Positions 38,474 to 64,000 of a stretch of DNA of 64,000 bases are shown in pieces. This DNA comes from Xestospongia muta (taxonomy: Eukaryota; Porifera; Demospongiae; Haplosclerida; Petrosiidae). The notes under the pieces were generated by a model. The model was not told the DNA's origin, did not search any database, and saw only the letters and a program-made list of their open reading frames with translations. Location: contig OY848921.1 in NCBI GenBank assembly GCA_963693285.1, forward strand, positions 8,230,419 to 8,294,418, read 5' to 3'. Position 1 is the first letter of the stretch, and every line of letters starts with the position of its first letter. The position numbers were made by a program, and so were the translations under genes.

Positions 38474-39613
38474 TCACAAACAACGACAACTTTCTATAAC
38501 GGCTTCTCTAAGGAGCTCAATAGCATAACCACCACAAATTTTAATCAGCACTGGTAGCGGTGAAAATGACCACGGTACACAATAAACATCAAGAGTTCCA
38601 CCACTACCTTCTGGAGTAACTGAAGCGAGTCCTCTTTTATATAAATCCTTCAAGCGTCCATGAGTTGTTTCATAATCACTGCAGTACCCTGTACAGTCAC
38701 GAATATTAAAGGTTGCAGGCTCTATTATTATTTCTGTTAAGTTCACTATGAGATCTTTAGTGGTGCATCCGTTTTTTATTTCTCTAGAACCACCGGACAT
38801 GTACAATGATCTCAATTCACGTCTTGTCAGCTTTCCTGCAGAGCCAAGGCTTCGCTGCTCGCGATTGAGTGGGCGCTGCTTTTGATCTAGCTCTTCGTAA
38901 TTGAAAACCAAGAAAGGCTTCGAGAAATTTCTGCTGCTTAACTCTTGACATACTTCTTCGTTAATTTTCGGAGGAGAGGTGGGTGTCTCGTTTTTGTTTT
39001 TGTTTACGACTTTAATATTTGTTATTTCGATCGAAATGGTCCCCACATTTTCATCATTTCTCTGTTGAAACTGTTTGAGAAGCTTTTTTACTGGTGTTGT
39101 CACGTTGAGACTTATGCAGGCGTCCATCTTGTTCCAAGTAATGTCTACTCTCTTTCTTTTCTCTCCTTTCATTGAAGAAGTGCTCACAGAGATGAGAAAA
39201 TATAAGTTTACAACCCCTTCTCCTCTCTGCTCTGGAAAGAACCATAGTACTGCTGTTTTCATATTATGAGGCTCATTGATTACACTTGAGAAGTTGACTG
39301 TCAGCTCCAACTTGCTATTCTTAGAGATTGCAAACCCATTTGTAGAAAGACCTGCAATAAAGTATAATTTAAGCTAATATATATCATAATGCTTACCTTG
39401 GACAGATTGAGGCTCTACACTGGAAGACACTTTGATTTTGTCATCAGAGAATGAATGCAAATTGGATTTGTCCACTATGAATTGTTGTTCGAGCTTTCTC
39501 CTCATAATCTCCATGTATACAAACTGTGGAGTATTTGGAGTTGCCTCTGCTGTGGAGATTAGGAGCAGCTGACAAAGAAATGAGAAAGAGATCAGATTCT
39601 TTGCTTTCACCAT
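38474..39613 (-). CDS. TGF-beta superfamily ligand lacking the interchain cysteine
   Basis: Secreted growth-factor precursor, 364 residues, two exons (39397-39613 and 38474-39351). It starts MVKAKNLISFSFLCQLLLIS, a signal peptide. A divergent propeptide follows, then dibasic sites near NREQR and KLTRRELR that fit furin cleavage. The mature domain has NGCTTKDLIVNL, RDCTGYCS (the CxxxC of the knot), YCVPWSFSPLPVLIKIC, and ends ESCRCL. The six knot cysteines are present. The usual CC pair is YC, so the cysteine that links two chains is missing; an extra Cys (KIC) lies nearby. Not assignable to BMP, activin or TGF-beta sensu stricto from sight. Confidence 0.92.
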
Positions 39614-39756
39614 CTTGTTAATGCAGAACAGTTGTGATGCTTGCAGTTTGGTGTTGTTTTTGCTATTTATATAGGAACTTTAAAAAAGCACGTGGGTGTA
39701 TCCACGGAGTATGCGCGCATTTAACCGCGAAAGTATACTGGTTAAAATTTGAAAAA
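39614..39756. promoter_or_regulatory. Bidirectional promoter TGF-beta ligand / HAUS7
   Basis: 143 bp between divergent ATGs. TATATAAATAG on the minus strand (39663-39673), 50 bp from the ligand's ATG, is a candidate TATA box. A CACGTG E-box lies at about 39690. HAUS7 would share the region without its own TATA. Confidence 0.55.
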
Positions 39757-42700
39757 ATGGCGGGTATAAACACAAAGAAACAAAGTTTAGACAAATCAAA
39801 AAGAATCCGGGAGACACTACAGGTAAGATTCTTCAAAATGTCTGCAATATTTAACCCATTGTCTTTGACAGGAACTAGACTGTCCTTACTTGGAGGGACT
39901 TGATGACGTCACCACACACGAACTGCTATTTTCCCAAGGAGAAGCTCGGTTACGATTACTGGAATGGTTACTTGGAAAGTAAACAAATCACATGACAATA
40001 CTAAACTTCACCCATTTTTATTACAGATTTAATCCTCAACTTTTACTCCGTCATTCTTCAATATCACAAAAAGGTCCCAACACTCATATAGCCAGTAAGT
40101 AACCTTGATCACCCAATTCAATAGTCTCCCCACCAATAAATGTTATGAAGATTGTTGCTATTGGTTACTGTTACCGATGACAACTATGCATTAAAACAAC
40201 TAAAGCTATTATTGTCTATAAAATTAACATGTTTTATTTCTGGTAATTAAATTTTTACATGTAAACAGATATATTCATAAATACCCGTTTTTGTGATGAT
40301 ATTTTAATATCATTAGTTTGTTTGTTTTTTTTGTGAGGGAGTAGATTTCCTGGTATTCTTTTAAGTTTACCGTCAATATAGAGTATAAGAGAATTTGAGT
40401 TCTGTTCATGCCTAACTTTCTAACTGCAACAAGACTTATAATTTTCATCTCATTATTATTATGATTCTCTGTTGTTCTGTGATTATATCTTGTATAGAGT
40501 TGACCCTCCTATTTTCTGAGTTGTGTTTATGTACACCTAATGACTATGAACTGATCAAAGTAAGAAATTATATAAATCATATTTATTAAAGGAAAGTGTT
40601 AAATAACTATTAATTGAAATATTTGTAGTGTTCTATTGTTAATAATGGTAAATATAAGATAATGAGAGACACATTCAATGTTTGTTGGAATTTTGTATTG
40701 TCTCTATTGGATACAAAGAACTAAATATCTAACTAAGTTATTATATAATTGTTGGAATAATGTTAATGTTGTGTCTAGTTTCAGAAATGACAATGCAACA
40801 TTACATAACACACCGTTACGTAGGTTGTTTGTTAACGTTGATTGTCTACTAATATGGATCTTTTTCCCTACCATTGTTATCATATTAGTCACAGATTATT
40901 GGATTATCATAATGTGTTGTCCTTTTATAAATTGCTAGTAATGTCCTTTGTCTTTTTAATTAGTTTACATAATTAAGGTGCATCCCCTATTGTACCAACT
41001 TGTACATGTATATGTAAAGAATACATTTTCATATATACATCTAATATGGTCATATATGTACATGTTTATTGTGTGTGGGAGGAGCTTGGGTCTCTATCTG
41101 ATCCACAAGATAATGAACATGTTTATAAAGATATGATATAAAGTGCTTTTATGGAATTTTAAACATTCCAAGTTACTGAGAATAAGTTGGTATGTATCTA
41201 CTAGAAGTCTGATATGATCTCATCAGTCATAACAATAGATTTAAATGGAAGTGTGTTTTGTCTGTTTTCTGTATAGTACAATTGGAATGTTATGTGTCTC
41301 TCTGTCTGTCTCTGTCTGTCTGTCTGATGTTACTGATATTTCATCTGATAAAGTGGTAATGGATATCACAATTCAATCTGGCATTACTATCCTATATTAC
41401 TAATACTTGTTACATTGCCTGTTTACTATTAGTTTTCTAGATAGTAAAAATAGTCAGTCAAAGCTTCTCTTTTTATCAAAGTACTTCGTTAGTCATAACA
41501 GTGTGATTTGTAATGTCTGTCTGTTTGATCTTCAGAGGAAGAGGTGGTACTTTCAGACAAACTAAATTAACTTAATTACCCTACGACTGTCCCCTTTAAT
41601 TTATTAATTAGAATGAATTATACGATCAAATGGTCTATTTATAGAATTATCAACCTTCTATATAGTGACCATAGTAACCACAGTAACCACAGTAACCACA
41701 CTACCGAATATTGTAATATTCTAAGTAATTTATAAATAGTGTTATGAAAAGACCAAGTCAATGATCTTTGTTTAGACCTGTATGTCCTTGTTCATCATCT
41801 TCATTGTATGTACCTTCCTCTATAGTTTTTATTACTTGATCATGTGTGTATTATTACAATACAATGCTTTAAGACTTACTAATCATTGTCCATTCACCTT
41901 TTATTCATTACTGCATTTCTTTCTAGTATCTTGTCACCCTCTCTTGTATCTATCTCTAAAAGTTAATGTCCTAAACTATTATATTATATTATACTCTCAA
42001 TTAAGAGAACACTAATATGTATGTATCTCTACATGTAACTTTGTACTGTTGCCATGGCTACAAACAATATATATATATACATACACACGCACACACACAA
42101 TAGCTGGTCCTTTCATAGTTGTATTATTACTATTAATTTTGTAGTCATGGCAACAAATTATGCTGTACTGACTCAATGAACTTTTATTGAATTTTTATTT
42201 CTTTCTCCACAGGGAAATGTAGACTCTTTTAGACAATTGCAGTTCTTAGAAGCTTTAACTAATATGGTCTCTATATCCTGTGGTTATGAGTCTGAACTAT
42301 TATCCAGACAGTATGGGTATTATTGAATGTATAATATATGGTTTTATAGAGCCCTAGAAAAGAGTATGTCTGACTCTCTGTTTGTGTAAAGTCTATATTA
42401 TTATAGTACTAAGATAAAGGAAGTTCTATAATTTGTTGTGTAGTATGAAGGAAATACTGAAGGAAGGTTGGTAGTGACCTCATCTCTTAAGGGAGAAACT
42501 GTATAGCTGTCGTCTGGAATTATAAAGGGAATTCTTGATCTCAAATGATAAACCTTATTAGTGTAACAAATATAGATAGTTTTGTTTATGGTGAGAACTA
42601 GGTGTGTGTTTATGAGAATGTGGTATATTTGAGACCAGGTGTTATGTGCCTTTGTGTGATGTTAAAAATGTAAAAAAAATATTTCAATTGATGTTGGATT

Positions 42701-45700
42701 CTTTTGGTGAGTGTATTTCCTTTTTGTTTGTGTGATGTGTTGTTTGGAATTATGAGTCACAGTTTGTGGGTGGATTGATGTATAGATGGATGAATGAATT
42801 AATAAGTAGATGGGTGAATAAATAGATAGGAGAATGGATGAATAAAGAGGGACAAAATGAGACAGATGGATCGATGGATTGATCAATGTTACATGTTTTT
42901 GTGGTTGAATGATTACGTAATATTACATTGCCTAGCTTTTATTGAGCAAGTGTGAACAATTCAGGAAAAACAATTTCTACTCTTCAACAGCTGCACCATA
43001 TTAGATTGACCCAAGCTTGTAAATGTGTATACCAGTCTAACCAGTATGATCAACCAGATTGACCACTAAATTATATTTCTATGTATCAATAATTGGATAT
43101 GGGAACTTGAACTAATAAAGTTTAGTGTCAAAATCTTAGAGAACAATAGCACACAATAAACACCTTTGACTCAACTCCAAATATCATCGCACATGTACAT
43201 AAACATTGTATATTTAAACTATCTCTTCTTGATATCTCAATTTAACTAGAATTTGCTATCATTTTTGCACCATTTATTAATATAAATTTCTACATATTGA
43301 TATGTCTAGTACATCCATCCATCCATCCATCCATCTATCCATCCATCCATCTATTCATCCATCCATCCATCCATCTATCTGTCCATTCATTCATCCATCT
43401 ATACCAATTAAATTACTATTAAAACAATAAGAAACAGCTGCTAGCCTTAAGGTAGTCATTACATCATTTGATACCTCAGTCTCTTTTGTAGAAGCCTGCC
43501 ATTAGCCTGCCTTGACACATGTGTCACCATCTGAGGTTGACCATTTCAAAAAGACCAGTTAGTAAAATGTATTAATATCATAGTGTTGTAGTTTGCACTT
43601 CATAAGATGGATATCTGAGACATTTATGTTGCCATGACAACTATCAAAACATGTTGTCCAGGTGGATATAGATGTGTTCTTTTGAAGAAGCGTTGGTTTG
43701 AAGTTTAAGTGCTTCTATTGTTGATAGTGATAGTTGTTACTTGAAGTTATAATGACTTGTTAGAAACAGTAGTTCTTTACTTTGATCAAATGTTGATGGG
43801 TTAATGGTTAGGATAGAATTACCTTTACTGGAATGATCAATGGATCAATGGATAGATAAATTGATGTATGGATCAATGGATGGAATAATGGACAGATGGA
43901 TCAATGGATAATGGATGGATGGATCAATGGAAACTGCACATGAAAAGTTAGATATACATTTTTATATATTCTTCCATTATATATCCATTTAATGATCATA
44001 TCATGTATATTAACAAATAATGTTTAGAGTACATTTACAAGTCCACAATAGAAATATTATTATAACATACCACAATTAAATGTCTGCATTGTCAATTATA
44101 ACCACAGTGTTTTTGATACAGCCTCATACATTATGTAACAAGTGTAACACTACTCACTAAAACAACAACCCTTCAAAGTATATTAAATTAAATTTAGGTT
44201 AAATTCATAGAGAGTGGTGTCTTTGTTTTTCTGTGTCATTTACATAATTCCTTATTTCAAAGTAGATTATTCTAAAATCAGGATTATGTAGTCCATCAGA
44301 AGACTTGTTCTAGTCCCATACTAATACTTTAATGTATTATATAACCTCTATATTGAGGACACTTGTTCTAGTCCCATACTAATACTTTAATGTATTATAT
44401 AACCTCTATATTGAGGACACTTGTTCTAGTCCCATACTAATACTTTAATGTATTATATAACCTCTATATTGAGGACACTTGTTCTAGTCCCATACTAATA
44501 CTTTAATGTATTATATAACCTCTATATTGAGGACACTTGTTCTAGTCCCATACTAATACTTTAGTGTATTATATAACATCTAAATTAAGGACATTTGTTC
44601 TAGTCCCATACTAATACTTTAGAACCTCTATATTGAGGACACTTGTTCTAGTCCCATACTAATACTTTAATGTATTATACAACCTCTATATTGAGAACAC
44701 TTGTTCTAGTCCCATACTAATACTTTAGTGTATTATATAACCTCTATATTGAGGACACTTGTTCTAGTCCCATACTAATACTTTAATGTATTATATAACC
44801 TCTATATTGAGGACACTTGTTCTAGTCCCATACTAATACTTTAATGTATTATATAACCTCTATATTGAGGACACTTGTTCTAGTCCCATACTAATACTTT
44901 AATGTATTATACAACCTCTATATTGAGAACACTTGTTCTAGTCCCATACTAATACTTTAATGTAATATACAACCTCTATATTGAGGACACTTGTTCTAGT
45001 CCCATACTAATACTTTAATGTATTATACAACCTCTATATTGAGGACACTTGTTCTAGTCCCATACTAATACTTTAATGTATTATATAACCTCTATATTGA
45101 GGACACTTGTTCTAGTCCCATACTAATACTTTAATGTATTATACAACCTCTATATTGAGAACACTTGTTCTAGTCCCATACTAATACTTTAATGTAATAT
45201 ACAACCTCTATATTGAGGACACTTGTTCTAGTCCCATACTAATACTTTAATGTAATATACAACCTCTATATTGAGGACACTTGTTCTAGTCCCATACTAA
45301 TACTTTAATGTAATATACAACCTCTATATTGAGGACACTTGTTCTAGTCCCATACTAATACTTTAATGTATTATACAACCTCTATATTGAGAACACTTGT
45401 TCTAGTCCCATACTAATACTTTAATGTATTATACAACCTCTATATTGAGGACACTTGTTCTAGTCCCATACTAATACTTTAATGTATTATATAACCTCTA
45501 TATTGAGGACACTTGTTCTAGTCCCATACTAATACTTTAATGTAATATATAACCTCTATATTGAGGACACTTGTTCTAGTCCCATACTAATACTTTAGTG
45601 TATTATACAACCTCTATATTGAGGACACTTGTTCTAGTCCCATACTAATACTTTAGTGTATTATACAACCTCTATATTGAGGACACTTGTTCTAGTCCCA

Positions 45701-48241
45701 TACTAATACTTTAATGTAATATATAACCTCTATATTGAGGACACTTGTTCTAGTCCCATACTAATACTTTAGTGTATTATACAACCTCTATATTGAGGAC
45801 ACTTGTTCTAGTCCCATACTAATACTTTAGTGTATTATACAACCTCTATATTGAGGACACTTGTTCTAGTCCCATACTAATACTTTAGTGTATTATATAA
45901 CATCTATATTGAGGACACTAATGGGAATTTCTAAAGTATTAAGCGATTGTCTATAAATAAAGTTTGTAGCATTCATAAATCATCATGTTTAAATTCTGAA
46001 ATGTAAAATGCAAAATTTGTAATTATGCAAAAAATCTGCACCCATAATAAGCAAATCAACAAATTAAATTAATAATACTTCTTTTGACTTCTAGTTAACC
46101 TGACCAAGCAGCTTTTAGCAATGTAGCACTCCCACAGCTAGACCAGGCTCCTTTGTGGCTGATTGTGAAGGTTTTATTAATACCAGGTGTTAATGTGTCA
46201 GAAACCCTCCTTTGACATAACACACATTAATGCCAACCCCTTGACCTGTTGTCGTGACAACATTACATAACAAATGATTGCACATGTGATATCATGGACA
46301 TTGTGCTGAAGATTTTCTCATGATATTTCTTGTACATTTTCAAGATATCTTGTTGCATTGTTAGGATATTTCTTGTACATTTTCAGGATATCTTGTTGCA
46401 TTTTTAGGATATTTCTTGTACATTTTCAGGATATTTCATGATATGGAACAGAGTTGTTTTTTTCTTGATGCTTTATGTCGGCAAGGGGACATTTCATGTG
46501 TGACGCCAACATCTATCTCCCTCCTCCCTCCAGACGTTAATCCTCTCTGTGGACTTGATAGAAATACTTTATCTACAAAGGAAAGGTAAGTATCAAAGCA
46601 ATAATACTTGTATTGTTTGTCAGTTCTCTTCCATCTATAGCTCAACTACGAGATCAGTCTAATAACTTGAAGAAACAATTGATTGAAAGGCAACACCAGT
46701 TAGAAGAAATCATGGCCAATGTATGTGATGAATGGATGGATGAATGGATGAATGGATGGATGAATTGATGGATGACATATATGGTTAATATATTAATAAT
46801 ATATAAATTAACTGTTACAGTTGCCTAGCAACTAAATTTATTTTTATTAGAATGAAGCACAAATAAAACTGTTGTTCTAATTCAATTAATACATACTAAT
46901 TACAGCTGGTGCCTATTATCTGTCAGATCTGAAATATACATGTACGTGTATTATAATAATGAATTGAAGCCAGTAGACCTAGTGACTGACCAGTGACGTT
47001 CAATGACATGCACATGTATTTATAATACATGTACATGTAATTATAATACATCTACACGTCACTTTACATCACTGGTCAGTTACTAGGTCTGGTGGCTTCA
47101 ATTTAGTCGTTAGGTCTGGTGGCTTCAGTCGATATAATTTTATTTATTAACTGCTAATTTTGGTATTTAATTAAACAGACTACATTCATTCTTGCTTCAT
47201 TTCATTAAGTAATCAGTTTGACATTTAACTTCATTAAATAACATCTGTCTGTGGTTTAACTTTGTTCATTACTAATGTAATTCCAGTCACGTAGTCTCAA
47301 GTACCTTACTAAACTATTATCACAAGAATTCATTGTATGTTCTAATTCATTTATGTGCATTTACCAGCTGCTCTTATATTATGTGGATAATAATATATGA
47401 TATTTTCAAACTATTCTCTAGCACGTATATACTCCTGTCGATAACAGTGCACTATTTTCATGTTGTCAATCTTTACAAGTATCATTGACAACTCTCGGTC
47501 AAATGATTGATGATTTCTTGCATTTGTATCAGACAGAGATTAGACCTTGGACAGGACGGGATGTACCAACATTGGGTCCTCTTGGTCCTTGTGCAAAAAG
47601 GCTACATGCACACTTACAAGTTATAGATGAGGTATAATAAATTAAGCCCCTTTAAAATTTATAAATAATTATTATTATTCTAGTTACTTGAAAGTGCCAA
47701 GAAATTAGACAAAGTCTGTTCTTCATTGAATAAACTACAGCAATTAACAGTAACTAGAAGTAAGCAAATAAAAGATGTATAGGATTATGAAGTATTGGAG
47801 TTATGGAAGTATGAGGTATTGGAATTATAGGATTGTGAGGTATTGGAGTTATGGGAGTATGAGGTATTGGAATTATAGGATTATGAGGTATTGGAGTTAT
47901 GGGATTATGTATTGGAATTATGAGATTGTGAACTATTGGAGTTATGGGATTATGAGGTATTGGAATTATAGAAATATGAAGTATTGGAGTTATGTGATTG
48001 TGAAGTATTGGAGTTATGGGATTATGAAGTAGTGGAGTATAAAGTATTGGAGTTATGGGATTGTGAACTATTGGAGTTACGGGATTATGAGGTATTGGAA
48101 TTATAGAAATATGAAGTATTGGAGTTATGTGATTGTGAAGTATTGGAGTTATGGGATTATTAAGATATATGCTTTTTAGGTGAATTTTATGATAGAGCAC
48201 ACTCTCATTTTCAATCTCAATTGACATTTTTACAACAGTAA
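39757..48241 (+). CDS. HAUS7: HAUS augmin-like complex subunit 7
   Basis: Augmin recruits gamma-tubulin to spindle microtubules. Start [20 protein letters not shown]. Exons then give [116 protein letters not shown], a coiled coil ([20 protein letters not shown]), and [20 protein letters not shown]; the end is LTFLQQ at 48241. This matches the HAUS7 order (CPLLEGLY; LMLCSPDDQELLKGC; QLHFMDQL). About ten exons. The intron at about 42310-46429 is 4.1 kb, by far the largest in the window, and is filled with repeats. All junction phases agree. Confidence 0.88.
42310..46429 (+). other. 4.1-kb HAUS7 intron, repeat-filled
   Basis: Holds GATG/GAATAAATA runs (42770-42890), CCAT repeats (43311-43400), GGATCAATGGAT repeats (43840-43930), the 58-bp minisatellite (44304-45920), and a short repeat of tttcttgtacattttcagga (46320-46440) that ends in the acceptor itself. 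No gene found inside. Confidence 0.8.
44304..45920. repeat. 58-bp minisatellite, about 28 copies
   Basis: The unit begins cttgttctagtcccatacta and contains aacctctatattgaggacac; successive starts are 58 bp apart (44304, 44362, 44420). Copies are nearly identical with recurring variants (tgtattatataac, tgtattatacaac, tgtaatatacaac; gaggacac or gagaacac). One copy near 44610 is shortened. Related single or few-copy sequence lies inverted at 61730-61985 and more distantly at 53170-53240. Confidence 0.97.
46959..47108. mobile_element. Palindromic MITE-like element in HAUS7 intron
   Basis: Left arm gaattgaagccagtagacct...gaccagtgacgt and right arm acatcactggtcagtt...ggtggcttcaattt are inverted copies of about 38 bp around an AT-rich centre of acatgta/tataat repeats. 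A partial second copy of the right end (taggtctggtggcttcag) follows directly. Confidence 0.7.
47780..48165. repeat. 24-bp tandem repeat in last HAUS7 intron
   Basis: About 16 degenerate copies of units like ggtattggagttatgggatt. Since 24 is a multiple of three, both strands stay open by chance (His-Asn-Pro-Ile-Thr-Pro-Ile on minus). Confidence 0.9.
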
Positions 48242-48551
48242 CAAAAATGATACTTCACAAAATGTGGCCTGTGTTACTAAAACTTGATCTGAAATTTTGT
48301 TGTTCATGAGTGTTCATTGTAAACTGGTACACACACCCTTACAACACATATTGTTATCTTCAATTTAATACAGTTTATTAAATTAATATTAATTAACCAA
48401 CATTTTACATTAAATTTACAAAAATACGTTCAACAAATAAGAAGAAATGGAAAAACTGATTTTTGAAAGGTTCAACAACTGATGAGTTATAAAAGAGATG
48501 TTGGAGAGAAAGCTCTCAATAATTGTACAGAGTTAGTAATAATACAATGAT
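48242..48551. other. Convergent 3' intergenic region HAUS7 / NF1
   Basis: About 310 bp of AT-rich spacer between two converging genes. No further feature recognised. Confidence 0.5.

Positions 48552-64000
<15,449 letters not shown>

Noticed and set aside
40678..40938. 86-residue hydrophobic ORF in a HAUS7 intron
   Set aside because: AT-rich intron; no family resemblance, and an overlapping ORF of similar size exists on the other strand.
44304..45920. Regular repeat resembling a CRISPR array
   Set aside because: Monomers are contiguous with no unique spacers, in an animal intron with no cas genes: a minisatellite.
47754..48227. 157-residue minus-strand ORF of His-Asn-Pro-Ile-Thr-Pro repeats
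   Set aside because: Antisense to a 24-bp tandem repeat in the last HAUS7 intron; periodicity divisible by three keeps frames open by chance.

Overview
The window is an animal nuclear locus, most likely from a sponge (a demosponge such as Amphimedon; this is inference). Evidence: AT-rich DNA, genes split by many short GT-AG introns, clear metazoan families (neurofibromin, augmin HAUS7, a TGF-beta ligand, syntaxins, site-2 protease), abundant (CT)n/(GA)n microsatellites and small palindromic elements. Nothing bacterial is present. Gene models below were spliced by eye from reading frame, splice consensus and family similarity.

Layout. 1-16029: OSBP (minus, C-terminus cut by the window edge), SUPT20H (minus, with a tRNA-Lys in an intron), an SPPL3 intramembrane protease (plus) and a large WD40 protein resembling WDR97/WDR87 (minus). 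16030-26940: a locally duplicated block with three syntaxin genes (A, B, C, all plus) and MORN3 plus a truncated MORN3 copy. Syntaxin C is a normal tail-anchored Qa-SNARE. A and B have lost the membrane anchor, end in a cysteine-rich tail and carry arginine where the zero-layer glutamine should be. 27155-35152: a ZNHIT3-like gene without its zinc finger and PES1 (both minus, 68 bp apart), then RPA1 (plus). 35351-39613: MBTPS2 (minus, one exon), a CXorf65-like gene (plus) and a TGF-beta ligand (minus). 39757-48241: HAUS7 (plus), whose large intron holds a 58-bp minisatellite. 48552-64000: neurofibromin NF1 (minus, N-terminus beyond the window), interrupted by a 200-N assembly gap.

Regulation. 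Four gene pairs are divergent with 99-221 bp between start codons (SUPT20H/SPPL3, PES1/RPA1, MBTPS2/CXorf65-like, TGF-beta/HAUS7). The PES1/RPA1 promoter has an E2F-type site. RFX X-box motifs lie just upstream of the WDR97-like and MORN3 genes, which fits ciliary roles.

Most notable: (i) the anchorless, Cys-tailed, zero-layer-Arg syntaxin pair; (ii) (CT)n microsatellites repeatedly placed as the polypyrimidine tract of 3' splice sites; (iii) about 85-90 residues of NF1 missing exactly where the assembly gap lies; (iv) a foldback element with about 11-bp target duplications that entered syntaxin A after the duplication, giving a filled/empty site pair; (v) a ZNHIT3-like protein lacking zf-HIT.
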